Position numbers and translations under genes: made by a program. A stretch of DNA of 64,000 nt from Trichoplusia ni. Lineage: Eukaryota > Arthropoda > Insecta > Lepidoptera > Noctuidae. How positions within the stretch are numbered: position 1 is the stretch's first letter; every line of letters starts with the position of its first letter. The notes under the pieces were generated by a model. The model was not told the DNA's origin, ran no database searches, and worked only from the letters and a program-made list of their open reading frames with translations. The DNA lies in assembly GCF_003590095.1 (NCBI RefSeq), contig NC_039479.1:7626001-7690000 (forward strand). Direction: 5' to 3'. Shown here piece by piece: positions 1 through 9,990 of the stretch.

Positions 1-4
1 GCTT

Positions 5-10
5 TTTATT
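5..10 (-). promoter_or_regulatory. candidate poly(A) signal for the left-edge minus-strand gene
   Basis: Read on the minus strand these bases are AATAAA, about 315 bases past the stop codon at 326-328. That distance suits a 3' UTR. AATAAA also occurs by chance in AT-rich DNA, so this supports the neighbouring exon but does not prove it. Confidence 0.3.
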
Positions 11-325
11 TTAGTACACAGATAAACTATTAAAAACATGACAGGGGCTGTGCTTAACCCTGTGGATAAAAAACCCAAACCTGTAACAGACCCTAACAAT
101 CTTTACGATCTAGCTTCACATAGAATTGGCAAACTAAGAACTTAATTCGCTACAAAACAAGTTAAAGATACCAATCTAATCTATTATTCTAGCAGTTGTA
201 TAACCAGTAACCTCAAAAGGCAGATAGCTCCACCAAAAATATGTGTCTGCTTCTAAAATTTAGGCGACCTGCGATCGGTATTCTGTAGCTAGTATACAGT
301 GTCTTTACAACAAAGGTACCTGAAC

Positions 326-476
326 TTATTCCGTCGGCGAGTCGTAAAGCGACTCGATGTTCGGTCCCGTTTTGTCGGTCGCTGTGAATTCGGGAGCAGC
401 TGTGATTTCCTGACCACCTACGTTCGTGTTCTTTGCCTTTGTACCACTAAACGCTAATTTATACATGTTGAGAGCC
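326..476 (-). CDS. candidate terminal coding exon of an unidentified minus-strand gene
   Basis: The minus strand has an open frame ending in TAA at 326-328. Its last 45 or so codons are coding-like: third positions are often G or C (AAC ACG AAC, GAA TTC, ACC GAC, TCG CTT TAC GAC TCG CCG ACG GAA), unlike the AT-rich surroundings. The C-terminus is hydrophilic and acidic and ends SLYDSPTE, as in a cytoplasmic tail. A possible acceptor on the minus strand is ...ATCACAAG followed by GGCTCTC, which would start the exon at 476, but its pyrimidine tract is poor and the true boundary is uncertain. The open frame runs on to 586 without a convincing start. I do not recognise the protein. Upstream exons would lie to the right, within or beyond the sulfotransferase gene on the opposite strand; I found none. 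Confidence 0.35.
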
Positions 477-586
477 CTTGTGATGTTGTTTACACATCCC
501 GTTTGTTTGTTACAGGTGTAGAAGGAGCTCCAAAGGTCATACAAACATGGTATGTCGTAACTCATTCCAGCTTTATTACGCGCCAA

Positions 587-943
587 TTTACAGAATTACA
601 TTGTTTAATGGGTACTTCTCGGGAGTCGTTATACATATTTAATATAATGAAACGGATTCATTGTTTGCTTAACTTTGAAATGGAAATATTTATCTACTTA
701 ATATTGTTTGTAATAAGATAAGTCAAGCGAATAGTTCCTTCCGAGAAATCTCATCAGACGTCTGTAGTGAAAATATTTTGTTACAGATTCAATCAAATAG
801 ATTTACGAGAAGAAAATGAGATACAGCCCGAAGGCTGCGTTCACCTCATTGAAAAGCTAATACTGTGATTTTGAGATATGGCGCGTGAATTTAAAATGTC
901 GTAGGAAAGTTGAGGTGATGTGTTAGTTTATTATGGGAGCCGC
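587..943 (+). promoter_or_regulatory. putative promoter and 5' UTR region of the sulfotransferase gene
   Basis: This stretch separates the minus-strand exon from the predicted first coding exon of the 3-O-sulfotransferase. The in-frame reading upstream of the ATG at 944 is blocked by a TGA at 911-913, so this is the first start available on this exon. I see no convincing TATA box. The sequence turns noticeably richer in CpG from about 930, at the predicted exon. The transcription start cannot be placed by eye. Confidence 0.3.
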
Positions 944-1041
944 ATGGAGTCGCGTGCGCAGATGAGTCACACGCTACCGACCAAGCACCGGCCTGAGGCA
1001 ACCTACAGGAGTTGCTCGCAGTCTTTGCCGCTCGATATTCT
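944..1041 (+). CDS. Hs3st-A: Hs3st-A coding exon 1 (predicted start)
   Basis: A CpG-rich patch opens with ATG at 944, has a second in-frame ATG at 962, and ends at a consensus donor GTAAGT (1042). It leaves two bases (CT) of a split codon, exactly completed by the single A at the start of exon 2, giving Leu. The frame is closed upstream at 911. The encoded residues are a hydrophilic tail, as expected before a type II membrane anchor. Neither ATG has a strong context. The exon is inferred from phase, donor and composition, with no homology behind it; a different upstream first exon is possible. Confidence 0.6.
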
Positions 1042-4000
1042 GTAAGTACCACAATTCAAATACCGTTTCAAATAAGGCGTATAATTTCAATCGCCCAAAA
1101 AACCTACAATATCGGTAGTCATGAACAAGGTTTTATAGTAAAAACAATGAATAAACTATTAGTATTGAGAACCATTCTCTTATACCGTTATAATTCACTT
1201 GAATTACCAGTCTTATAGCATAAAAAATAAGTAATAGATAAAAAAAAACAAAATCCACGATTTTAAATGTCACTCAATGTAAATTGCATTGTCATTGAGT
1301 TTGAAGATACCCTGAAAATTTTAGCCTGCTAGCATCGGACAAGTGTCGGAAAGTGCCTCAAAATTTAGTTGCAAACCCAACTGGAACGATAAACGACGAT
1401 TTGACGACCTCCGTGGTCGAGTGGCGTACGCACCGGTTTCACGGTGTCGCTAGCTCTGAGGTCCCGGGTTCGATCCCCGGTCGGGTCAATGTAAAAATTC
1501 ACATTTCTACATTGTCTCGGGTCTGGGTGTTTGTGGTACCTTCGTTGTATCTGAATTCCATAACACAAGTGCTTTAGCAACTTACTTTGGGTTCAGAACA
1601 ATGTATGTGATGTTGTCCGCATTTATAAAAAAAAAAAAAAAAAAAAAAAACAAACAAACAAGGAAAGTGAGTGTTTAAAAAAACATAAATACTACAAAAC
1701 AATATTACAGCGCAGCTAAATCTTTTTTTTTCATAAAACACCATAATCTTTAAACATCTCTAAGCAGTTTAAATTACAAACTCAATGACCAATAAAACCG
1801 CTTGAAAAGGAAAAGTAATCTTAAAATAATGTCAAATGAAGCGCTGTAACACGATTACACCAATATTCCAATTACAAAATATATTTTTTTTGGTAATTGA
1901 ACGGCAATTTTGTCACTCCCACGCAAAAGTGTGGGAGGGATGGCCTTGTAAAGGATGAAATAAGCTAGCAAAAAAATGCGTAGGTATGACAAATTTAGCG
2001 TAAAAGGATTGTGTTGTTTGGCTACAATAAATTTGAACAAGGATTACGCCAACGTACGGGTTTGCGGTTAAATGTTAAATATACGGTTTTTGTTAGGGCA
2101 GTAACCTGGTTGCAACCAAATAGGATAGATTACTATTTTTTTTTTCAAGTTCAAAGTCTTTATTTCTCTCATATACATTACATAACTAAATTACATGCCC
2201 CGCAAAACCGTTTACACGGTTTGACTGCGGGAACGAGTGTCACTTACATTAATATAATTTATTTATTTTTTTAGTAATCCATCTTATTTTCATTTATCAT
2301 ATGATACCAAAAACATTACCCAGTTTCTGTTCAGGTACCAATGTATGATTGTGTCAGGATTTAGAAGCTTCCATCATGTATTATTCTATTAAATCTGAAT
2401 CACGTACTCTAGCCTTCTTCTATGAATGTTAATAAACTATTAAATTAAGTCAATGAATTCTTCCAGTCTGAATACAAAACAAGAGCAATTCATTGAACTC
2501 GTATCATATAAATAGCATATATAAAATGTTAATTTAAACCTCCATAACAATGTATGCCTTACATTGAAAACCTCCAAATTGTAACGTAGAACCTTGCGAA
2601 AACAAAGTTTTTATTTTTGTACTTTTTGCCCTCGTTAAAATATTATTTTTAACGAAACCTCCGTGCTGGTTCCATCTCGTACATATTACGTTGTGTTACG
2701 TAATGTTTCTTTTTTACTGACACGTGATAGTCAGTTGTAATATTGCTCTACCTTATTTCTGTTTCCTTAGTAAATGAAAAAACCACGGTAATCATATTTT
2801 TTCCTATCTATTTTAGTAGGTTCCAAAGTTTTGTCGCTTGTGTTAGCAATATTTTTTGTTCCACATACAGGATATTTTCTTTGTTTTTAATTTAATATGA
2901 TTTGGGTCAGGCTATAACATTCTGCCGCTGGAAAAGGACGTAAAAAGAAGAATAGAATAGATTTTACGGGGAGGTAGAAAAATAAGATGGTATCGTGAAG
3001 CTCTTTCCTCGTCTTTGGTTTGATAAATAAAATAACTTCAAAGCTTAATCAGAACACTGGGAAAAATCAATAACCAGCATTCATGCGTAGATTCAGCTTT
3101 TTACCAGTTTGTAGTCACCATACCATCACGCCGCTCCGTCTTCACCGCAAAGTGGAGAAAATCCATATAGGAAGGCTTCCAGGAAACAAAAATGCTTTAC
3201 CGAGGATTGAGAAAGCTTATGTAATTTTTAAGAGAGAATGCTTTAGAAAATCTTCAGCTATGAACAGAGAAATATGGGATGTGTCTTAAAAAAAACGACT
3301 GCTGCAATATTATTCCTTGTGTCTAGGTTTTACAATCATTCAAGTCACATGCACAATGAAACCAAGAGTCAGGACAAGCATTCTTGGATCGCAAAAATGG
3401 TTTTCTTACGCGAGAATCGAAACCGAGACACGTCGCGCTGGGTAGCATTGGCGTGGTGACCTTAACTAATCCGCTATCCGTGCCTTCGAAAGTGACAAAG
3501 GATAATGTGTGGTAACTCTTGCTGTGGTACAGATGGTTGCCGCGGTCGTCGTTCCGGCCGGCGGAGGGCGAGCTGGCAGACTGCGTGCTGGTGGTGGGCG
3601 TGTCGCGGCCCAAGCTCGCCGCGGCGCTGCTGTCCGTCACGCTGCTGTCGCTGTTCCTCACCTTCCATGTGCTCTATGACAGCGCGCTGTATAGCATACA
3701 GGTAATAGTCATCAACATATAATAATGCGTTTTTTGTATGATTAGTATGGTCTAATGGTTACTATCTTATCAACTTTAACTTATCTACTAACGGTTAGTA
3801 ATGCTTAAAAGCTAACGTTTGCCTCACAAGCAACGCTGCTATCCAATCCTTCAACCATATATATTAATAAGAATGTCCACAGCCCGCAGGCCAATCATAC
3901 TAATTAACAACAGATCTGACACACATATTCTATGTTATAGTTAAAAAAATATTCATAAAATCTTCTGAATTTATCGGCCAAAATATCCTAATCTGCGGTA

Positions 4001-7000
4001 TTCAAGAGATCATTGATGTTCATGGTATAAAATGTACCTTTCATGCATGAAATTCTTATGGCGAAAACGCTGACTATTAGCTCCAGAAACAATGGTTCTA
4101 ACACCCAACTTTAAGTTAAGAGTGTCGCAATTGTAAAAGCGAGACAAAGCTCTACATGACATAGAGCGCCGTCTTGCTTCAATAACTCACAATAAAGGTA
4201 CGACTGTTACGTTATCAGTATGTAACATACTGACTGAATCCATGATTTTAACAAACTCCGTAATAAACAATCGTAAAAACAGCAAACAATAATAATTATA
4301 ATCATAAACGTGTTTACGTAAACTCCCAAAACACATATACAAAGTATGTTACTAAACAAATCGTAGCGCTACATTTAACATCCCCAATCTCGCTGTTGCT
4401 AAGCAAAACAATTTCCAGACAAACGTGCTTCCATCTTACATGTATCCGAATAACCCTGAAAAAATCAAAATGGTTAGAATTTCTATAACCTTCAGTTGAC
4501 TCACTGCAGTGATGATTGACGTGCTAATTGGTCGTTTAATATATTATAATGTTTAAAAACTCACTAATTGTAGACCTATTAAAAGTTTTATCAGATTTTT
4601 TTAATACTAGAGCTTTAATTGTTAAGATAAAGGTGGAAGGGTGAAGCATTTTCTATTTTTTTGTTAATAGTTTTATAATTGTGGGAAACAAAAGCGATTT
4701 ACAGCCAAGTGAAGTACATTAGAGGGTAAACGCTACGCGGTCGACTTTTAATATTTATGGCTACGCCGTAGCTCGTAGCAAGCTTAAATGCATTATCAGC
4801 TACGAAGCTGATGATTACATGTAGAGGATATTTTAACAACGTACTAACTGATTTTAATTATATTTTGTAAAGCATACTATGTATAATAATGATAAAAACT
4901 CTCGTTTTATTTTAACAAAACAGCCAAAATTATATTTTTCATAAGAATCGTAACAAGAAGATAAAATCATTGCAACACTGCCCATTTCCCCCCCGGCATC
5001 ATTACAACTTCATAGCCGACTGTATAACACACGCAAAACTCACTTAAGCACAAATATACTGCAGTAAATTGCAGTGTCGAGATTATTATTTAATGCATGT
5101 AATAACTGCAATAAATAATACGTGCATTACGAGTCAAGTTTATAATCTTGTACATACGAAGCACATCAATCTTTGATATAACAGACGATAAAATCTACAG
5201 TGCAACACGCCCTAAGCCTCACTCAGAAATAGGGATGTAACACTGTATCCGAAACCAGCGGATATCTGAAATAGTAAACATTAAACTTTAACTTTAAGAG
5301 GATTCAATAACAATTGTGACAATCTGTTAACCGTACTGATAAAATCGCATATCCGAAAAATATCCGAATCTTGTGTGAAAGACCATACATTCCGTTTTCA
5401 TATCCGAAAAATATTCACAACAACCCTACTGTGAAAGCATAAATAGCGAATATAACACGCTTACCGAGTTACCTTATCGAACGTAGATTGCAACCCTTTC
5501 TAAGCGGCTTACTTTCCTAAGCAAGCTTCCGCTGTGCGTGGCTTGCTTCACGAGGCGTGCCTGCCAAGCCCACAGGCCTACCTATCTAGAAATATATTCT
5601 TACGGAAGTACTTGCCAATATTCGCGATGAACTCATTCACACACAACCTATCTAAGAATGTGAACCAGGGCTAGAAGACAATTAAAACTTACAAAGGGAT
5701 GTCATTATTACACGTTTCACGTTTTGAAATTACATAGTCTTGGTCTTTTTTGGCTCCCAGGACGTCAGAACATTGATTCTGCAGGTATCAAAAAATATAA
5801 TTTGGTTCGCTTGTCTAAAATAGCACAATATAATTTTATACATAACATTATTCCCCATAATCAGTAGGCTTCCAGAGTTTTCTTTTGTTAAGCCTCGTAA
5901 TCGTAATTAATGTTTTGAACCGTTCCGTAGATAAAGCGAAGCCCTTTTTATGACACCCTTGTTTTACAATGTTACAGAGTTTTATGACATCAACAAGTAG
6001 GTAAAACGAGTGGGCACAGTACATCCTGCAAATATATAGCCTTGGGTTTCAATGCCGGAAGGGGAAAATGTTACATTTTAGACACGCGAATTTTTTTACG
6101 AAGAATATGTGCTTCATTTTTATTACACACAGAACGCCTCTTAGCTTATATAAAACCGTACATGAATAATGACAAAATATAACTTATGAAAGGATGTTTA
6201 TGAAATAGTTTCGTGCGGTAGTTTTAACAGCTTTAGTTTATAGCTGTACCAGCAAAAATAACCCCTATTAGGTACTTAGCTATTTATGTAAGCGTTCATA
6301 TCGAAGCTTATTTTAGGACTAAAAGTCCGTTTATCATATTAATTTAATATTGTTTTGAACTTCAGAGAACTTCATGAGTGCTGAATACTCAAATACGTCA
6401 TATTCATTACATTATCACAACACACTCTAAAAATTTTAATTAATTACATCATCAAAGGGGTAATAATGTATGATTTCAATTATACACACAAAGCGGATCC
6501 ATTAAGGATAATTGTATGAGAAGCAGCAAACCAAACCGACTGACGTGGCAACTGTTTAACGTTAATACCGTCGCATTTCAAATGCGATATTCATGAAATC
6601 ATGACGTAATAGCCACCCATCTCTCAATGCTGACATGGCTAAATTAGCTTCGACATCACAATTTAACACGAAGAGAATTGTTGGAAATTGACAGTTAGAT
6701 TCACCTTCGAGAAAAAAATATTATTTAAAAGATATCATGATATCATCGTTACTAATAATCTTAGATAGAATTTCGAAATTAATAATACAATTTATATATA
6801 TACGACATACAATACAGATATTTTTTCAACATGACATATTAAAGGGTTGGTGTTATCCCGCTCAGTTTAAATCAGTCAGGACTCAAATAGGTCCAATCTT
6901 TACTGAGCAGAAAAAAAATAGTTTCGACAATAAAACATCACACACCTACGGCTGGACTATCCAATATCACAAGGTATATAAATACCCAACAGTACCCCCA

Positions 7001-9155
7001 TTGCTGGGGGCCTTTATCTTAGTAACTGGTATTGTCGTAGGCGGCGAGCATGGCATCGGCCGCAAGTGAAGGCCGCAAGATTTTGCAAAGCCAAGAAAGT
7101 AACAGCAGGACGATCAACCATCCGATGGCGCTGCGGAAGCGGTTGCGACCTCCAAGACAACCTAGACCTGCACGCAGACTCCCACAGGTGACATATTTAA
7201 AGAATAAGAAAGAAAAAAAAAGTAAAACAAATTAGCTAAGTCTTTTAGAATAGTTTAAATAGATTATTTGCCTTTAATAATAATTGTTGTGTAACTTTTA
7301 AGTATATTGCATACAATTACTGTTCTTATCACCTAAAAACCTTTACCCGTATATCCATAAATTAGTAGCAATAATTGTTCCAATTTTGTATGACTAACCC
7401 GAATATTTCAATTGTTGTGAAGTGTTTCGCCTTCAGCTATCAAGCAATTTAAACATCGAGTAGTTTTACCCCTATTAGTAGTCGATACAAGTATATATTT
7501 TTTGTCATAGGCTCTAATAATAGGCGTCCGTAAATGCGGAACCCGCGCCTTACTTGAGATGCTGTACCTCCATCCGATGGTACAGAAGGCTTCCGGAGAA
7601 GTCCACTTCTTCGACCGAGATGAAAACTACGCGCTTGGACTGGAGTGGTACAGGAGTAAGATGCCACTGTCCTTTAAAGGACAGATCACTATTGAGAAGA
7701 GTCCAAGTTATTTTGTGACTCCAGAGGTAAGAGTCAAAAATGAGTTCTTTTCTCATTTTTCATTGTGACATACTGGTAAAAACCTAAAAGTACTCTGTCT
7801 GATAGCCTGTATGTGTTTTGTGCATTATAGCCAGAAGAGTCCTATCCTCATTATGTGTAATGGTAATGAATGGTATTATTAAGAACATTTTTGTAAATTT
7901 TAGCCCATAAACCCAAGTTTGCTCTTAGCATAGCCGAAAAAACGGTATGTGGATCAATTCTTCTTATGCCAGTTCGAAAGCCAAACGAGGACATCCGAAG
8001 CAGCATGTTTACTTTTTAAAATGTTTTACTTCCTACGCCAAATTATATATTGCCTATTTCACCGTAGGTACCGGAAAGGGTACGAGCTATGAACTCCTCA
8101 GTCCGTCTACTGCTCATAGTCCGGGAGCCAGTGACTCGAGCTATCTCCGACTACACACAGCTGAGGAGTCGCGCGACACCATCGGCACCAGCTCTCCAAC
8201 TACCCGGCCATCCAGTGCCGGATGCCGCGAAGCCTTTTGAACATCTCGCTATCTCACCTGATGGATCCATTAATATCGCATACAGGTAAAAAAAACAGCC
8301 GAGTTTTGTATATGCTAAGTTTACTTTAAGACCAATATAATTTGATCCATCATATATGAAAAGAAATCTGTCTAGATAGCCTTAACTTAACCCTTAACCG
8401 TTACTATTACAGGAATTCCCAAAATCTTAAGTATTTTTTCCCAGTTTAAGACTTGACAGCATACAACTTAACTCATAGAAATTATCTATCCCCAAAAACA
8501 TATTCGAATCCAATTCACATCTCGACAAAGGGGAATAAATTAACACATTGAGCGTTATTGTCCCCAGGCCGATAGCTATATCTCTGTATCACGCCTACCT
8601 CCATCGGTGGCTGGAAGTGTTCCCGCGGGAGCAGATACTAGTGGTGAACGGGGACCTGCTAATTGAAGATCCTGTACCGCAATTGCGACGCATTGAGAAG
8701 TTCCTTGGGCTCGAACATAAAATTGGTAAGTGTGTTTATCACAACTGGAATCGTATGGAGTCACGAACTGCCAAGATTCTAATCGTATTCTGGTTTTTGA
8801 GCTGTAAGTTTCACAGTCCAAACATTATTTTGTAATATTTGATGCTGTTCAAGAGCTCTTTGAATCGGATGTTGTTAACTGTGTTCAGTATTTACTGTTC
8901 TGCAATAAATGGTAAGCTTTTTATAACTTTCTCATGTTTCCCCCTACAGGTAGAAAGAATTTCTATTTCAACGAAACGAAAGGCTTTTATTGCCTAAGAA
9001 ATGACACCACAGACAAATGTCTGCGGGAGACGAAGGGTCGAAAGCATCCTCGAGTTGACCCTGCCGTCGTCACCAAGTTAAGGAAGTTCTTCATCCAGCA
9101 CAACCAGAGGTTTTACGACCTCATCGGCGAAGACCTGGGCTGGCCAGAAGACTAA
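944..9155 (+). CDS. Hs3st-A: heparan sulfate glucosamine 3-O-sulfotransferase, 3-OST-1/5 (insect Hs3st-A) type, 7 exons
   Basis: The enzyme transfers sulfate from PAPS to the 3-OH of glucosamine in heparan sulfate, in the Golgi lumen. Join 944-1041, 3533-3701, 7041-7187, 7511-7726, 8068-8285, 8568-8725, 8950-9155, about 403 residues. Visible parts in order: hydrophilic cytoplasmic tail (1-60); one membrane span (about 61-81), making a type II protein; Ala/Ser-rich then basic stem (90-136); 5'-PAPS loop GVRKCGTRAL (143-152); catalytic segment EVHFFD with Glu168, His170 and Asp173; 3'-phosphate segment IVREPVTRAISDY (227-239); C-terminal Cys pair 350/359 and the KGRKHP nucleotide-binding loop (364-369). 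N-glycosylation sequons lie at 219, 343 and 353. GFYCLR and GVRK favour the 3-OST-1/5 group over 3-OST-3. The PAPS loop has Cys where human paralogues have Gly. Every junction is GT/AG with matching phase. Vertebrate 3-OST-5 is somewhat shorter; the excess lies in the tail and stem. Family assignment is very secure; paralogue letter and N-terminus are less so. Confidence 0.93.
1403..1650 (+). mobile_element. tRNA-derived SINE, family B, with poly(A) tail
   Basis: A tRNA-like head carries an A box (GTGGTCGAGTGGC) and a B box (GGTTCGATCC at 1467-1476). It is followed by a non-tRNA body containing GGTCTGGGTGTTTGTGG and a pure A tract of about 24 bases. A second copy at 24234-24457 differs at only about three positions over about 220 bases, so both are recent. 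The head lacks an intact cloverleaf, so it is not counted as a tRNA gene. Confidence 0.85.
2136..2231 (-). mobile_element. 3' end of a LINE-like retroelement, minus strand
   Basis: On the minus strand this reads a GC hairpin (CCCGCAGTCAAACCGTG paired with CGGTTTTGCGGG), then ATAAAGACTTTGAACTTG and a run of A. A 3' hairpin, poly(A) signal and A tail are the signature of a truncated non-LTR insertion. No coding part is left, so the clade is unknown. Confidence 0.5.
3284..3486 (-). mobile_element. tRNA-derived SINE, family A, reversed
   Basis: On the minus strand it has a head with GATTAGTTAAGGTCACC as A-box region, a diverged B box (GGTTTCGATTC), then the family body with CTTGTCCTGACTC and TGCATGTGACTTGAATG. 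It is more diverged than the copy at 48585-48780. It ends about 46 bases before the splice acceptor of the membrane-anchor exon. Confidence 0.7.
3533..3701 (+). CDS. Hs3st-A: Hs3st-A coding exon 2 (membrane anchor)
   Basis: The exon runs from an acceptor GTGGTACAG to a donor GTAATA and encodes a charged segment, then a hydrophobic stretch LAAALLSVTLLSLFLTFHVL ending in a polar turn: a signal-anchor. It is strongly GC-rich at third positions, unlike flanking intron. It ends on a complete codon, matching exon 3. The pyrimidine tract before the acceptor is weak, and a reversed SINE ends about 46 bases upstream. Confidence 0.8.
3702..7040 (+). other. Hs3st-A intron 2
   Basis: A 3.3-kb AT-rich intron. 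A short CpG-rich stretch at about 4732-4815 resembles one at about 26340-26400 (both with CTACGCCGTAGC), so it is probably a dispersed repeat. A degenerate unit at 4139-4180 is described under repeats. A patch at 5240-5410 repeats CATATCCGAAAAATAT several times. I see no exon-like open frame. Confidence 0.7.
4139..4180. repeat. short degenerate dispersed unit (AGAGC-type)
   Basis: GCGAGACAAAGCTCTACATG followed by ACATAGAGCGCCGTCTTGC. Similar units recur at about 13462-13510, 20628-20672, 27203-27258, 34122-34170, 51763-51800 and 63525-63570. They share a weak inner palindrome around CTCTACA..TGTAGAG. Confidence 0.4.
7041..7187 (+). CDS. Hs3st-A: Hs3st-A coding exon 3 (stem)
   Basis: The acceptor is GTCGTAG and the donor GTGACA. 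The 49 residues are Ala/Ser/Gln-rich, then Arg/Pro-rich, ending RRLPQ. A basic stretch ending in L-P-Q just before the first strand of the sulfotransferase fold is what this family shows. In-frame phase on both sides confirms it. Residues 90-138 of the model. Confidence 0.88.
7511..7726 (+). CDS. Hs3st-A: Hs3st-A coding exon 4 (PAPS loop and catalytic Glu)
   Basis: The acceptor is TTTGTCATAG and the donor GTAAGA; exactly 72 codons. It encodes ALIIGVRKCGTRALLEML, the 5'-phosphosulfate-binding loop, then HPMVQKASGEVHFFD with the catalytic Glu, and ITIEKSPSYFVTPE. These are hallmark segments of heparan sulfate 3-O-sulfotransferases. Confidence 0.97.
8068..8285 (+). CDS. Hs3st-A: Hs3st-A coding exon 5 (3'-phosphate-binding segment)
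   Basis: The acceptor is CACCGTAG and the donor GTAAAA. It starts VPERVRAMNSS, continues LLLIVREPVTRAISDYTQL (binds the 3'-phosphate of PAPS), then a Pro/Ala-rich loop, then FEHLAISPDGSINIAY. It ends after two bases of an Arg codon, completed by exon 6. NSS is a glycosylation sequon. Confidence 0.97.
8568..8725 (+). CDS. Hs3st-A: Hs3st-A coding exon 6
   Basis: The acceptor is TTGTCCCCAG and the donor GTAAGT. It completes the split Arg codon and encodes PIAISLYHAYLHRWLEVFPR and then QILVVNGDLLIEDPVPQLRR and IEKFLGLEHKI, the conserved helix and strand before the C-terminal loop. It ends after one base of a Gly codon, completed by exon 7. Confidence 0.96.
8950..9155 (+). CDS. Hs3st-A: Hs3st-A coding exon 7 (C-terminal)
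   Basis: The acceptor is TTTCCCCCTACAG. It encodes FYFNETKGFYCL, the partner Cys in DKCL, the nucleotide-binding KGRKHPRVDP, and the closing helix to GEDLGWPED, with TAA at 9153-9155. The two Cys residues (350 and 359) correspond to the disulfide loop known in the family. Confidence 0.97.
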
Positions 9156-9990
9156 GGATTGAGGAAGGGCCATCACCCTGATGGCTGAACTATCTCGTTG
9201 TGATGAACATATCAAATACATATCATGATACATATCACTAGTCAGTAACGTTTTTTAAAGTCGTTTATGTATACATCTAGCGTAATCTAAACTAAGAAAC
9301 CCGAAGAGATATTTTATTTATACCTAGCAACGTTTTAATTATATTATTAGAGATTTTAAATTTTAATACGATATTAGGCAATGTTTTAATTGTTTTTCGG
9401 TTTGTTATCTTGGAAGTCTAAATTTGAGAGGTAACGTCTTAGAATGGGAACAACACGAATACATGGTTACGTGGCTTGTTTAGACTTACAAATTTCATTA
9501 TTGTTTTTATAAACAAATTAATAATAGATTTTCCACAGGCAAATTCAAAGCACTGATTTGATAGACCGACCCACTGAAACCCTGAGCAATATATTTTTAT
9601 ATATAATTAAGTATTGTATTAATTATACAGCATTTATTATACAGATGTGATTTTTTTAAATGTTTGTGATAATTTCATTTTTTAGGATTAATGAATTTTA
9701 TATAGACGTAAGTTATATGAAATAAATGTAACTGAATTAATTATGTTTAAAGAGAATGAATGTTGTACAATATAGCTTACTACTTTAGATGTCGTCATTT
9801 TTGGTCGTGCATTGTTCTAAATGTGTTTTATTTATTAGTGAATGTGATTTTTCCGAATCTTAGATACTTAATCTTGTCGTTCAAATAATAACCTTCAGCA
9901 AAGAAATTTTATCGTAGCCGAAATTTATGTCTGTATGGGAATCTATACTCTAATGATCTTGAAATAAAGCCGAATATTGTATCTAGCTTA
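9156..9990 (+). other. Hs3st-A 3' UTR (predicted)
   Basis: AT-rich sequence following the TAA. Two AATAAA hexamers occur, at 9721-9726 and 9963-9968. The second has a GT-rich downstream element (TTTTTGGTGGTTT near 10007) at suitable spacing and is the better cleavage signal. No repeat is visible here. Confidence 0.55.
9963..9968 (+). promoter_or_regulatory. probable poly(A) signal of Hs3st-A
   Basis: AATAAA about 810 bases past the stop, with a GT-rich tract TTTTTGGTGGTTT about 40 bases downstream. An alternative AATAAA lies at 9721-9726 with a weaker downstream region. Confidence 0.5.

Larger units (their letters stand above)
1042..3532 (+). other. Hs3st-A intron 1 (predicted)
   Basis: An AT-rich intron of about 2.5 kb between the predicted first exon and the anchor exon. 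It holds one full-length tRNA-type SINE with a poly(A) tail, the reversed 3' end of a LINE-like element near 2136-2231, and a reversed SINE just before the acceptor. A short foldback at about 1917-1940 has CTCCCAC and GTGGGAG arms. Nothing else is recognisable. Confidence 0.55.

Noticed and set aside
1365..1580. Open frames on both strands across the family B SINEs (also 24205-24411)
   Set aside because: They exist only because the repeat is GC-rich and stop-poor; both copies share them and they match no protein family.
3533..3680. ATG at 3533 as the start of Hs3st-A
   Set aside because: It is in a different frame and meets a stop about 49 codons later; the conserved anchor frame uses these bases as a split codon plus Trp.
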